DNA of 64,000 nucleotides. Origin: Methanococcoides alaskense (GTDB taxonomy: Archaea > Halobacteriota > Methanosarcinia > Methanosarcinales > Methanosarcinaceae). The DNA lies in the NCBI RefSeq assembly GCF_031454185.1, contig NZ_JAVDQI010000002.1, positions 186,001 to 250,000 on the forward strand. The letters run 5' to 3'. A model generated the notes under the pieces. The model was given only the letters and a program-made list of their open reading frames with translations. It did no database searches and was not told the origin of the DNA. The stretch's first letter is position 1. Each line of letters opens with the position of its first letter. Position numbers and translations under genes: made by a program. This document shows, in pieces, positions 54,916 through 63,825 of the stretch.

Positions 54916-56082
54916 TGTGATCTGCTCAACTCCTTTTATCAAAGAATCGACCTCTTCTTTGGTATTGTACAGGGCAAATGAAGCTCTTACGGTACCTTCG
55001 ACACCGATCAGGTCCACTGATGGCATGGCGCAATGGTAACCGCTTCGAACACATATCTTTCTTGTCTCGTCAAGGATCATGGCGACATCATGCGGGTTCA
55101 TGCTCTGCACATTAAAAGGCACGACTCCGGTCCTGTCCTTTGGTCCGTATACCTCCACCCCATCTATCTCTGCAAGGCGCGTTGCAGTATCTTGTGCCAG
55201 CTCTTTCTCATGTTTCTCTATGGCTTCCACGCCAATATCCTTCACATATTCCACGGCTCGTCCAAGACCTATGACCCCTGGGATGTTCGGGGTTCCGGCT
55301 TCGAACTTTGATGGGGATGGCTCAAGCTCATAACTTTCAGTGGTCACTGCATGAACGGTTCCGCCACCTACATAAACGGGCTCAAGGATGTCCGGGTCCT
55401 TTATGCAGAGCACTCCAGTTCCCTGTGGTCCGAGCAAACCTTTATGACCTGGGGTAATGAAAAAGTCACATCCGATATCTTTGATATCCACTGGCATATG
55501 TCCGGCAGACTGTGAGCCGTCAACAAGTGTCAATACATCGGATCGGTGTGCTATCTGAGTTATTTTCTTGACATCCCTGACAGAACCGAAAACATTAGAA
55601 ACATGGTTGACACTCACCAGTCTTGTTCTGTCCGTAATGGCCTCATCGATATCCTTTGGATCAACATTTCCTTCCCTGTCCGATCCGACGACTGTGACTT
55701 CAACACCCTGTTCTCTTAGCCTCATCCAGGGGAGAAGATTTGAATGATGTTCGACAACAGTTGTCACCACATGGTCGCCAGCTTCCCATTTCAGTCCTAT
55801 TGATACCATATTGATGCTTTCTGTGGCATTTTTGGTAAATATGGTTCCCTCTGACCCGATATTCAGGAATTCAGCGACTGTATCCCTTGCATCCTCATAG
55901 TGGTCAGTGGTCTGACGGGCAAGCCTGTGAGCTCCTCTGCCATGATTTGCAGCATATTTGAAAAAATAATCGTTCATGGAGTTGACGGCTTGCACCGGCG
56001 TCTGTGTTGTGGCACCGCTATCAAGGTAGATAACTTCCTCAAGAACGGGGAAATCTTTGCGTACAGAAAGAATATCATACAT
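54904..56082 (-). CDS. Cysteine desulfurase (SufS/Csd-like)
   Basis: 392 residues of the class-V aminotransferase fold. FTKNATESIN, VVEHHSNLLPW, VDGSQSAGHMPVDI and the PLP lysine in FITPGHKGLLGPQG (about residues 217-230) are clear. The active cysteine lies in VRSGYHCAMP (about 356-365), as in SufS. It releases sulfur from cysteine as a persulfide for Fe-S clusters or thio-modifications. It is divergent from the YcaO-TfuA pair and could give the sulfur that pair needs. No strong ribosome binding site. Confidence 0.9.
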   Translation of the reverse strand: MYDILSVRKDFPVLEEVIYLDSGATTQTPVQAVNSMNDYFFKYAANHGRGAHRLARQTTDHYEDARDTVAEFLNIGSEGTIFTKNATESINMVSIGLKWEAGDHVVTTVVEHHSNLLPWMRLREQGVEVTVVGSDREGNVDPKDIDEAITDRTRLVSVNHVSNVFGSVRDVKKITQIAHRSDVLTLVDGSQSAGHMPVDIKDIGCDFFITPGHKGLLGPQGTGVLCIKDPDILEPVYVGGGTVHAVTTESYELEPSPSKFEAGTPNIPGVIGLGRAVEYVKDIGVEAIEKHEKELAQDTATRLAEIDGVEVYGPKDRTGVVPFNVQSMNPHDVAMILDETRKICVRSGYHCAMPSVDLIGVEGTVRASFALYNTKEEVDSLIKGVEQITMLA

Positions 56083-56128
56083 ATTCGTTTCATACGCAAG
56101 ATTGCTAAAAATAGGTTTTGCAGCTTAT

Positions 56129-56278
56129 TTATTTAGATAGAAATCCACCGAGCATGAAATTGCAAAGTTCCCGCTCATCAGCATCCAGTCTTTCAGTGGT
56201 CTGGCCACTTACAACCGCAAAGTACCTGTCTTCTCCATTTCTGGCAGATATATCATCTATTTTCATGATATTTCTCAT
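56129..56278 (-). CDS. Small protein of 49 residues upstream of the cysteine desulfurase
   Basis: A short frame starts at ATG 56278 with GGAGG (AGGAGGAATTAAATT) in front, one of the best ribosome binding sites of the window. It reads MRNIMKIDDISARNGEDRYF to GGFLSK, acidic, with one cysteine (ELCNFM). It ends 46 bases before the desulfurase start in the same direction. It is not a known domain. Position suggests a job in sulfur transfer or regulation, which is inference. Confidence 0.6.
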   Translation of the reverse strand: MRNIMKIDDISARNGEDRYFAVVSGQTTERLDADERELCNFMLGGFLSK

Positions 56279-56421
56279 AATTTAATTCCTCCTGTCTCTT
56301 CAATTGTAGTTATAGAATTTGGCCTGCCTAGCAGAGCCGAACTCTTAACAACGAGTTAATCTTATTTATATTTTTCTATTTATATGGGAGTTTTTGTGTT
56401 GTTATTGTCGTAAGGAATATA
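56279..56421 (+). promoter_or_regulatory. Divergent promoter region of the ycaO and desulfurase operons
   Basis: A TATA-like run (tttatattttt, 56364-56374) sits about 50 bases before the ycaO start, which predicts a rightward transcript from about 56397. AAGGA at 56412-56416 is a plausible ribosome binding site. Leftward elements are less clear. Confidence 0.4.
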
Positions 56422-57726
56422 ATGTTACAAAAGAGTCACCTTACCATGTGTCACATCATGATCGATAGATCATTGCAATATATAGAAGGTACGCAGCGCG
56501 TTCTCGATGAGGGGGCTACTCTTGAGAATACTCAACCTCATCTTAAAAGAATAGGTGTAACCAGGATCGCAAGCATAACCGAGCTTGATCGTATCGGGAT
56601 ACCTGTTTTTTCAGCCATAAGACCTTCCGCAGCCGATGGTGCGATATCCATCTATTCCGGCAAAGGAGCTTCAGAGGCACAGGCAAGGATCTCGGCCATG
56701 ATGGAAAGCTTCGAAAGATGTCTTGCTGAACGTGTAAGTGTAAATGCGGATATCGATGAAGAGATCGCAGCCGATGAATTTATCGAGAGCTCAGATAAAG
56801 CAAGTGAAGGGCATGAGCTACTGGACGTAGATTCTTTACTTCTCTTTGAACCGATAGCCTCCGATAAACTGGTCGAATGGATCAAAGGCTGGGATATGTT
56901 GCAGGAGAAGGAGATCTATGTTCCCTCAAATGCTGTCCATCACCCATACGATTCACCGGGAATGTCAGCAAAACTTTTCCGAAGCAATACCAATGGACTT
57001 GCTTCCGGTAACGTTATCGAGGAGGCCATTCTCCACGGCTTGCTTGAAGTGATAGAACGTGATGCTCTGAGCATATCTGAGTTTAACAGGAATCCGGGCA
57101 AGGAACTCGTTCTTACTGAAAATGACGGTATCAACTATGAGCTCGTAAAGAAGTTCGAAGATACCGGCGTGCAGATAAAATTATGGTATCTGGGACATGA
57201 TACCGCTATCACCACCATCGTAGCGGCTACCGATGACCTTGAACTGAAAGATGCCGCATTGCTTGTCATGGGTGCAGGCTCCCATCTCAAGCCGGAGATC
57301 GCTGTACGAAGGGCAATTACAGAAGCTGCACAATCAAGGGTCGTACAGATACACGGCGCACGTGAGGATACTGACAGGGAATCATTTGTGAGGCAGATCG
57401 GATATGACCGCATGAAAAGGATGAACCGGTTCTGGTATGACGAAGGTGAGTCCATAACGATCGACCAGATAAATGATATTTCCGCATCAACTCCTGCTGA
57501 GAACATTGATGTGGTCCTCAATGAGCTACGTAAAGTTACAGACAGCGCAATAGTGGTGGACCTGTCCCGTGAAAGTATCGGTGTTCCTGTGGTGAGGGTC
57601 ATCATTCCCGGATTCGAACAATATACCCTTGACCGCGAACGTGTGGGTAAACGTTTAAGACAAGGTCGCAAGTCCCTGGCTTCATCTGAAAAGCCCTGGA
57701 AGAGAAAGTTCGGGCGTAACAAGTGA
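56422..57726 (+). CDS. ycaO: YcaO-domain protein, likely McrA thioamidation enzyme
   Basis: 434 residues. YcaO motifs: YSGKGASEAQARISAMMESFERC (ATP/Mg-binding, about residues 80-100), NGLASGN with EEAILHGLLEVIERDALS (about 190-216), and ITEAAQSRVVQIHGARED (about 295-312). In methanogens YcaO with TfuA replaces a backbone oxygen of a glycine in methyl-CoM reductase by sulfur, forming thioglycine. The next gene is tfuA, four bases away, which strongly supports this role. The protein may start at ATG 56422 (AAGGA in front) or at a later Met such as the one before IDRSLQYIEGTQRV. Confidence 0.92.
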   Translation: MLQKSHLTMCHIMIDRSLQYIEGTQRVLDEGATLENTQPHLKRIGVTRIASITELDRIGIPVFSAIRPSAADGAISIYSGKGASEAQARISAMMESFERCLAERVSVNADIDEEIAADEFIESSDKASEGHELLDVDSLLLFEPIASDKLVEWIKGWDMLQEKEIYVPSNAVHHPYDSPGMSAKLFRSNTNGLASGNVIEEAILHGLLEVIERDALSISEFNRNPGKELVLTENDGINYELVKKFEDTGVQIKLWYLGHDTAITTIVAATDDLELKDAALLVMGAGSHLKPEIAVRRAITEAAQSRVVQIHGAREDTDRESFVRQIGYDRMKRMNRFWYDEGESITIDQINDISASTPAENIDVVLNELRKVTDSAIVVDLSRESIGVPVVRVIIPGFEQYTLDRERVGKRLRQGRKSLASSEKPWKRKFGRNK

Positions 57727-57730
57727 TCCC

Positions 57731-58375
57731 ATGAGAGCAGTGGTATTTGCAGGTACAAGTATCTGCCATGAAGATGCAAAAGCCATACTTGATGCTGTCT
57801 ATCTGCCTCCTGTGGCAAGGGGTGATATGGAAAAGGTCGTGTCCCAGGGCTATGATATCATAGGCATTATAGATGGCATGTTCTTCGATAGGGCCGCTGT
57901 TGCACACAAAGAGATCCTCCATGCAATGAAGAAAGGCATCGCCGTAGTAGGTGGTTGCAGCATGGGTGCACTCCGTGCATCCGAACTTGATGTGCATGGG
58001 ATGATCGGTGTCGGCAAGATATATGAATGGTATCGTGACGGTGTTCTCGAATCTGACGATGAGGTGGCTGTAACCACAAATCCCGAAACCTTTGAACCTG
58101 TATCTGTTCCCCTTGTTAACATCAGGGAGACCTTACAGGCAGCATACGATGAAGGTGTCATCGATGAGAGTATCCGTCTCTCCCTGCTTAATATAGCAAT
58201 GGAGCTACACTATCCTCTCAGAAGTTATCTTGGTATTATAAAAACAGCTGTTGATAAAGGTATACTTTCCGAAAAAGAGCCGTTATTAAATTATTGTCTG
58301 AACAACGAGACCGATGTCAAAAGAGCTGATGCTATACTCGTTCTTGAAAAGATAAAAGAGCTTATGAAAAAGTAA
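57731..58375 (+). CDS. tfuA: TfuA-like protein, partner of YcaO
   Basis: 214 residues with the TfuA core: VVFAGTSICHEDAKAILDA at the start, VYLPPVARGDMEKV, IGIIDGMFFDRAAVAHKEIL and AVVGGCSMGALRASELDVHGM. TfuA is thought to deliver sulfur to the YcaO active site in thioamide formation. The gene follows ycaO by four bases with AAGTGATCCC as its binding site. The pair is expected to be present in all methanogens with thioglycine in McrA. Confidence 0.92.
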   Translation: MRAVVFAGTSICHEDAKAILDAVYLPPVARGDMEKVVSQGYDIIGIIDGMFFDRAAVAHKEILHAMKKGIAVVGGCSMGALRASELDVHGMIGVGKIYEWYRDGVLESDDEVAVTTNPETFEPVSVPLVNIRETLQAAYDEGVIDESIRLSLLNIAMELHYPLRSYLGIIKTAVDKGILSEKEPLLNYCLNNETDVKRADAILVLEKIKELMKK

Positions 58376-58377
58376 GC

Positions 58378-58815
58378 TCATGCGTGGTCTTCATGGTCAA
58401 GTTCGCAACCATCATGTTCTATCCTGCCACAAACCCCGAAAGTTGGATGTCCCATTGAATTGCAGATCGCATCAATGGCATCCTTTGATACAAAACCTTC
58501 AAAACGTGCAACCTCTTTACAGGATTCTTCCGGTGTAAATCCGTAATGGTTTAACATAAGGCTTAAAATACGGTGTCTTCTCAGAATGAAATGTGTGTAT
58601 TTCTTCCCTTTCTCAGTAAGGCTGACACCTCTGTAAGGTATATGTTTCACATATCCTGTGGAATCCAGTTCATTGATAGCTTTCGTTGTCGTTGAGGGAT
58701 CTACTTTCATGTGTCTGGAAATATCCGTGGTGCGCACATTATCGCCTTTCTCAAGCAGGAATTTCAGGTACTCTATCTTTTTCGGAGATAGCTCAAGCCC
58801 TGTTATGTTCTCCAT
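58378..58815 (-). CDS. DtxR/MntR-type metal-dependent regulator
   Basis: 145 residues. The winged-helix part reads NVRTTDISRHMKVDPSTTTKAINELDSTGYVKHIPYRGVSLTEKGKKYTHFILRRHRIL in outline (key: RGVSLTEKG and RRHRIL, the DtxR signature). The dimer domain has CKEVARFEGFVS and ends in a His/Cys-rich tail (GHPTFGVCGRIEHDGCELDHEDH), likely a metal site. It probably controls iron or manganese genes. It converges with tfuA with two bases between. Confidence 0.82.
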   Translation of the reverse strand: MENITGLELSPKKIEYLKFLLEKGDNVRTTDISRHMKVDPSTTTKAINELDSTGYVKHIPYRGVSLTEKGKKYTHFILRRHRILSLMLNHYGFTPEESCKEVARFEGFVSKDAIDAICNSMGHPTFGVCGRIEHDGCELDHEDHA

Positions 58816-58873
58816 AGACCTGATTGATCCCCTGTTTATTTAAAATTTGCGTACATACCAAAAATACCCATTC

Positions 58874-59719
58874 TCATTTTGGACCATGCTTTTCAATGAA
58901 CAGTTCGATGAGTGATCCCGTAATGCTTTTCTTGGAAGGGGGTGTGGGGATCTTATCTATGGGAAACCATTTTGCATCCTCTATCTCATTGGCATCTATC
59001 TCTATATCTCCGCTTTTATAGGTCGCGGTGAATCCTATCATCAAAGAAGAAGGAAATGGCCAGGGCTGGCTCCCAAAATATGAAAGTTCCTTTATGGATA
59101 CACCAACCTCTTCTTTGACCTCCCTGTGTACTGCGTGTTCTATGGTCTCTCCGGCTTCCACAAATCCTGCAACAAGGCCGTACATACCTTCCTTGAAATG
59201 ATGTGACCTTGCCATGAGCAATTGCTCTTCCTTTTCTATAAGGACCACAATAGCAGGACTTATCCTTGGATATGCGATATGTGCACAACTGCCACATTGC
59301 ATCCCTGTTTCTTTGGGCACATAATGTGTGTAATTCCCACAGAGCCCGCAGTATTGGTGTGTGCGGTAGAAATCTGCCATCTGTACCGCTCTTGAAGTAA
59401 TGCCAAGCATCTCTTCATCGACGATACCATACAGATCATTCAGTTCAAGGAATTCCATATCCTCGAACTCTGCTTCTTCCGGTATTTCAAAACAATGGCA
59501 GGGTATGTCACCAAGCGTTCCGATGTAGATGATCTCTGTACTCTCAAGAACACTTCTTTCAGGGATGTACTTAAAATACTCTTCAGCATCGATACCGTTC
59601 TCGACCAGCACCTTCCGGCTTCGTACCGGGAAATATAGGGCTTTACTTTCTGGATTATCTTCCATTCCGTGGAATTCGAGTTCTTCGGTAGCAAAAGAAG
59701 GATTATAATATGGTTTCAT
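58874..59719 (-). CDS. NudC-like NADH pyrophosphatase (Nudix)
   Basis: 281 residues from the ATG at 59719, after AGGTGTGAAACT; the frame to 59764 lacks a binding site. The zinc ribbon CGLCGNYTHYV and CGSCAHIAYPRISPA is followed by the Nudix box GFVEAGETIEHAVHREVKEEVGV (in part) and the SQPWPFPSSLM motif specific to NudC. NudC splits NADH and can remove NAD caps from RNA in bacteria. Cytoplasmic. Confidence 0.9.
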   Translation of the reverse strand: MKPYYNPSFATEELEFHGMEDNPESKALYFPVRSRKVLVENGIDAEEYFKYIPERSVLESTEIIYIGTLGDIPCHCFEIPEEAEFEDMEFLELNDLYGIVDEEMLGITSRAVQMADFYRTHQYCGLCGNYTHYVPKETGMQCGSCAHIAYPRISPAIVVLIEKEEQLLMARSHHFKEGMYGLVAGFVEAGETIEHAVHREVKEEVGVSIKELSYFGSQPWPFPSSLMIGFTATYKSGDIEIDANEIEDAKWFPIDKIPTPPSKKSITGSLIELFIEKHGPK

Positions 59720-59784
59720 AGTTTCACACCTGTATTTCTCATAGAAGTTCGGTCTCTGGACCATAGCCTTTCGGTTAAAGCTCC

Positions 59785-61092
59785 TTAAAGACCTGCAAGA
59801 TCGAAGTAGCTCCAGAGGTAGAGTACGACCGTTCCAACTATTGCTATAAGGACAAAGGTATTCCTTGAATGGTAATAAAGTTCCTTTGAACCTGACATCT
59901 TTATAATCATTATTTTATTAAGGGTGCTGATGATCCCTGCCATCACAGCGGTCTGGGCAGCCACAGTATAGGGAACATTGCCTGTAAAAGCCAATGCTGC
60001 AACGGATGCCACAACAGCGGAACTGCTTACAAGTCCTCCAAGAGCTGTAATGTAGATACCTGTACTTCCTGCGAACTCTCCTGCAAGGCTTGTGATCACC
60101 AGAAGGATGGAGAAAAGGGCACCGAACTTGAAGGCAGGTTTCAATGCGAAGGGTGAACCTATCTCCAGTGGTTCTGTCATTAGATCATAGCTCTTCCTTC
60201 GTATTGCTATGATCATAAGAACAATAACAAGCATTGCGAGCTGTGGGGGGATCATTGCCAGCATTGTTCTTCCGGTGGGATCGACTATCAATGCAATAAG
60301 GGTGTTACTGATTATCATTGATATGTTTGACATGAGGATGCCGATGTAAAGGGCATGGATAAGGCTGGACTGGTTCTTCGACATTGCAGCTAGTGCAGCA
60401 GTGGTGGCTTCGCTGCTGATAAATCCTCCAAAAAGACCTGAATAGGACATCCCGCCTTTAGTACCGAACCTCTTGAGCGATACATAGCTGATGAATCCTA
60501 TGAACATCACAAGTACCACAATGAGTATGGCGGATTTAAGGTTCAGTACACCCATTATAGGCTCTTCCGGCATGAGCGGGTATAGTATAAAAGCAACTGC
60601 GAGGAACTGAACACCATTGAGTATCTCATCATCTGTAAGATGTTCGGCAAAAGAATGCAAAGGCTTCTTTTCAATAAGTAGGAACGTTATTATGACCCCT
60701 ATAATTATGGCAAAGAGATAATGTCCCATTGCAACGAGCACTCCCAGAAGGTAGGTCAGAAAAAGGGCGATGGAACTTGTCATCCCCAGTTTACCACTGA
60801 TCATATATACTCTGTATATAAGGAAAAAACAAGAAACTGCAATGAGTGCAGTAGTTATCTGGAGGATCATTATATCTATCAGTTGGGCTACAAATGTCGC
60901 AAGCATGCCACAGATACATACTATTGCGAAAGTACGTACTCCTGCAAACACTTCCTGATCCTGACGGTGGTGTTCACGCTCGATTCCTATAAGGATGCCT
61001 ATCATTAAGGACAGTACGACCTTTGTGAGAAAATCATACAGTATCGGGTCTATGCCCAGATCAAATGCCAACACTGTTACGACCCTCTTCAT
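59785..61092 (-). CDS. MgtC/SapB and DUF4010 membrane protein
   Basis: 435 residues. The first part (about 25-150) has SLMIGILIGIEREHHRQ and VFAGVRTFAIVCICG, the MgtC/SapB motif; the second (about 180-410) has the DUF4010 region GGFISSEATTAALAAMSKNQ and GGLVSSSAVVASVAALA. Ten or more transmembrane helices. Function not settled: magnesium-related or transport roles have been proposed for MgtC. No clear ribosome binding site; it stands alone. Confidence 0.85.
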   Translation of the reverse strand: MKRVVTVLAFDLGIDPILYDFLTKVVLSLMIGILIGIEREHHRQDQEVFAGVRTFAIVCICGMLATFVAQLIDIMILQITTALIAVSCFFLIYRVYMISGKLGMTSSIALFLTYLLGVLVAMGHYLFAIIIGVIITFLLIEKKPLHSFAEHLTDDEILNGVQFLAVAFILYPLMPEEPIMGVLNLKSAILIVVLVMFIGFISYVSLKRFGTKGGMSYSGLFGGFISSEATTAALAAMSKNQSSLIHALYIGILMSNISMIISNTLIALIVDPTGRTMLAMIPPQLAMLVIVLMIIAIRRKSYDLMTEPLEIGSPFALKPAFKFGALFSILLVITSLAGEFAGSTGIYITALGGLVSSSAVVASVAALAFTGNVPYTVAAQTAVMAGIISTLNKIMIIKMSGSKELYYHSRNTFVLIAIVGTVVLYLWSYFDLAGL

Positions 61093-61263
61093 AAATATTC
61101 ATATTATCAGTTTTCCGAAAGAGCAGGCATCTATATTCTACTATATGCTTTCCTGTATAGTAGTAATATATATCTCATGAACCTTTATATTATTTTTTAA
61201 CATTGGTTACTTGTTCCCAATTTTAATTCTTATAAATCTCAAAGGGAAAAGTGGGGTTATAAT

Positions 61264-62700
61264 TTGATAGTTCAGCAGGTATTCGTAAAAGGAATAGCGC
61301 ACAGTTCTTATTTGCTTGGTGGCGATAAATTCTGTGCAGTGATCGATCCGTCCCGGGATGTCGACGTATATCTCGATATGGCCTCTGATATGGGATGGAA
61401 AATAACCCACATACTGGAAACACATCTTCATGCGGATTTCATCTCCGGGCATATGGACCTGATGAAAGGGACAGGTGCGAACATTTTTGTTCCCGGTTCT
61501 GCGAATTGTGAATTCGATGCAGTGGGTGTTTCAGAAGGCGATATATTCGAGATAGAGGATATGTCCATTAGAGTAATGGAAACTCCCGGTCACACCCCTG
61601 AACACGTTTCCTATGTGGTGACCGATCGTGCAAGGGGAGTTGAGCCAGTATGTGTTTTTTGCGGTGACACTCTTTTTGTTGGGGATGTGGGCAGACCTGA
61701 TCTGTTCCCTGGAAAAGCTGAAGAACTGGCATCAGAACTCTATGATAGTCTTCATGACAAACTTCTCTGCCTCCCTGACTTTTGTGAGGTATATCCTGCA
61801 CATGGTACAGGTTCTCTCTGTGGCAGGGCAATGGCTGCAAAAAGAAGTTCTACCATCGGTTATGAACGCCTTTATAATCATGCTCTCAACATCGGTGAAA
61901 AGGCCGAATTCATTTCATCCTTGACCAATGAGATGCTTCCTGCACCAGATAATTTTAAACGGTGTAGTAAAGTGAATGCTACGGGTCCCGTTCTTCTTTC
62001 ACAGCTTGCATCTGCTGAAGCGTTACCTCCTCTTGAGTTCAAAAAGATGAGTGAAGATACTGAAAATATGGTTCTTGATGCCAGGTGCTATGAAGCATTT
62101 GGTGGCCGACATGTTCCGGGTGCATACAGTATTGATATTAACAGCAATTTTGCAACATTTTCGGGCTGGCTTTTGCCTGAGGACAGGACCATTATGTTGG
62201 TGGTTGATTCTCCGGATCAGGTTCGCAAAGCATCCCTGTGGCTTCACAGGGTAGGACTTGACAGGATTGGATATTTCCTCGAAGGTGGAATGGCCGCATG
62301 GTCCCTGGCAGGCCTTTCGACACAACATGTTTGCCAGCTTTCAGCTGAAGAGCTCCATGATCTTCTCTCCAGTGGTGAAGAACTGGTACTGATAGATGTA
62401 AGGTCGGAAGCAGAACACCGGGAAGGTCATATACAGAACTCCATCAATATCCCTGTTCCTGAACTGCGGAATTCCCACAAAAACCTTGATCCCGATACAA
62501 AGACCGTTGTTATCTGTGGAAGTGGGCAGCGTTCAAGTATGGGTGCCAGTATCTTACAGCAGAATGGATTTAGTGATGTCTACAATGTAGCTGGTGGAAT
62601 GACCGGTTATAATGCTGCAGGTTATGGTCCTGAATGTATTATGTGTTCCCTCCCCTGGGCAGTTTCAGGTGATCGGGATAAAATAAATAAAATAAAATAA
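61264..62700 (+). CDS. Persulfide-dioxygenase-like metallo-hydrolase fused to two rhodanese domains
   Basis: 478 residues. The metallo-beta-lactamase part (about 1-240) has THILETHLHADFISGH (motif THLHADFISGH), ETPGHTPEHVSYVV, CGDTLFVGDVGRPDL and YPAHGTGSLCG, as in ETHE1/persulfide dioxygenases. The first rhodanese domain (about 260-360) has a Ser/Asp loop (LVVDSPDQV) where the catalytic Cys should be, so it is inactive. The second (about 365-470) has VICGSGQRSS with the Cys. It probably handles persulfide sulfur. The start codon is TTG at 61264 with GTGGGG ahead. Confidence 0.85.
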   Translation: MIVQQVFVKGIAHSSYLLGGDKFCAVIDPSRDVDVYLDMASDMGWKITHILETHLHADFISGHMDLMKGTGANIFVPGSANCEFDAVGVSEGDIFEIEDMSIRVMETPGHTPEHVSYVVTDRARGVEPVCVFCGDTLFVGDVGRPDLFPGKAEELASELYDSLHDKLLCLPDFCEVYPAHGTGSLCGRAMAAKRSSTIGYERLYNHALNIGEKAEFISSLTNEMLPAPDNFKRCSKVNATGPVLLSQLASAEALPPLEFKKMSEDTENMVLDARCYEAFGGRHVPGAYSIDINSNFATFSGWLLPEDRTIMLVVDSPDQVRKASLWLHRVGLDRIGYFLEGGMAAWSLAGLSTQHVCQLSAEELHDLLSSGEELVLIDVRSEAEHREGHIQNSINIPVPELRNSHKNLDPDTKTVVICGSGQRSSMGASILQQNGFSDVYNVAGGMTGYNAAGYGPECIMCSLPWAVSGDRDKINKIK

Positions 62701-62705
62701 AAAAG

Positions 62706-63086
62706 TCACAATTGATGCTTTGTAAGTCCAAGGCCACGTTCCTTTTCAAGATTTATGGTCTTTGGCTTGTAGAGCTTTCCCGCTTTCCACGAAGTGATGG
62801 CCTCTTTCACAGTTTCATCAGCACCCACGAATATCTCTATCCCGTTCTTGTCAAGAAGGTCAACGATCTTCTGTCCGACACCTGAACAGAGGACAATATC
62901 CACTCCTGCATCTTTTAGCAGTTCGGGAGGTATGCCTTTTCCACCCATATGCACACTTGTATTCTTGATTATCTCGACAGTTTCGGTCTCTGTATCATAT
63001 ATGGTATATGTAGGAGCTTTTCCAAAATGAAGTTCAACGTAGTCCTCTAATCCCCCGGTCTCTGAAGATGGTATGGCAACTTTCAT
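62706..63086 (-). CDS. NifX/NifB-type dinitrogenase-cofactor-binding domain protein
   Basis: 126 residues matching the NifX/NafY-like domain: VAIPSSETGGLEDYVELHFGKAP (about 3-25 region) and GIPPELLKDAGVDIVLCSGVG. The family includes small proteins that bind iron-sulfur precursors of nitrogenase and many stand-alone archaeal homologues of unknown role. No nif genes are visible here, so a general metal-cluster or redox role is likely. Converges with the rhodanese gene. Confidence 0.85.
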   Translation of the reverse strand: MKVAIPSSETGGLEDYVELHFGKAPTYTIYDTETETVEIIKNTSVHMGGKGIPPELLKDAGVDIVLCSGVGQKIVDLLDKNGIEIFVGADETVKEAITSWKAGKLYKPKTINLEKERGLGLTKHQL

Positions 63087-63168
63087 ATTTTCAACTCTTC
63101 ATATCAATATGGAAAACCTAATTGATATACCTCACCACTGCTCCGCTTCTTTAATATATAGGCATCAT

Positions 63169-63825
63169 TCAGATGGTTATACGATAACCTGCTTCAATAT
63201 GAACATAACTTTTCTTATACTTTTCTTTAATGGCATCAATGTTCGATGTGCAGTGTCCTGCACCTATGAGTTCGAGATCCTGCATCGCTTCAATATCCTG
63301 GCAGTCGTGTAATCCTCCGATGATGCCACGAACATTTCCAATTGAAGATGCAACCTCTATTATCGCTGGTAAGCCGGGATGCGCACAGCCGCTTATGATA
63401 TAGACGCCTTTGTCAGTATCCAGCAATAGTGCCTGTTCCTTGATACTGTCTCCAAGTTCGCCGGTGGAATATACTCCTTCTGCGATCTTGCACATTCCGT
63501 TTATCTCATTGAGTTTTGCACGCTTTTGTATCTCGTTCTTGAGCTTTTTAGAGAACGATGCCAATGCGTATACTTCTATATTGGGATTCGCATTCAGAAC
63601 GGTTGGTAATCCTCCGATATGGTCCCAATGCTGATGAGATAATAGCAGAATATCGTATTCTTTTATATCAATTCCAAGAGCTGCCATGTTCTCTAACAAA
63701 AGCCCGCCATCCCAGCCGGTATCGAACAAGATCTTCTGTTCATCGGTCTCGATGGAACAGGAAAATCCCCAGCCTTTTCCCAATCCTCTTCCGGCATTGT
63801 TGTCATAGACAACAGTTATCTCCAT
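63169..63825 (-). CDS. Metallo-beta-lactamase-fold protein
   Basis: 218 residues. The metal site is LSHQHWDHIGGLP (about residues 63-75). SGCAHPGLPAIIEVA and IIGGLHDC give later ligands. The start VVYDNNAGRGLGKGWGFSC and the sequence KILFDTGWDGGLLLENM resemble the group of methanogen MBL proteins similar to the RFA-P/methanopterin-related enzymes, but the reaction is not settled. The ATG overlaps the previous gene's stop (TAATG), so they share a transcript. Confidence 0.82.
   Translation of the reverse strand: MEITVVYDNNAGRGLGKGWGFSCSIETDEQKILFDTGWDGGLLLENMAALGIDIKEYDILLLSHQHWDHIGGLPTVLNANPNIEVYALASFSKKLKNEIQKRAKLNEINGMCKIAEGVYSTGELGDSIKEQALLLDTDKGVYIISGCAHPGLPAIIEVASSIGNVRGIIGGLHDCQDIEAMQDLELIGAGHCTSNIDAIKEKYKKSYVHIEAGYRITI

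Noticed and set aside
54830..55039. Plus-strand frame with a GTG start and AGGTGAGAA ahead, 69 codons
   Set aside because: Most of it is antisense to the cysteine desulfurase end and covers its terminator. The binding-site match alone is not enough.
62706..63086. NifX-like protein as evidence for nitrogen fixation genes here
   Set aside because: Stand-alone members of this family are common in archaea without a link to nitrogenase, and no nif structural gene is present in the window.
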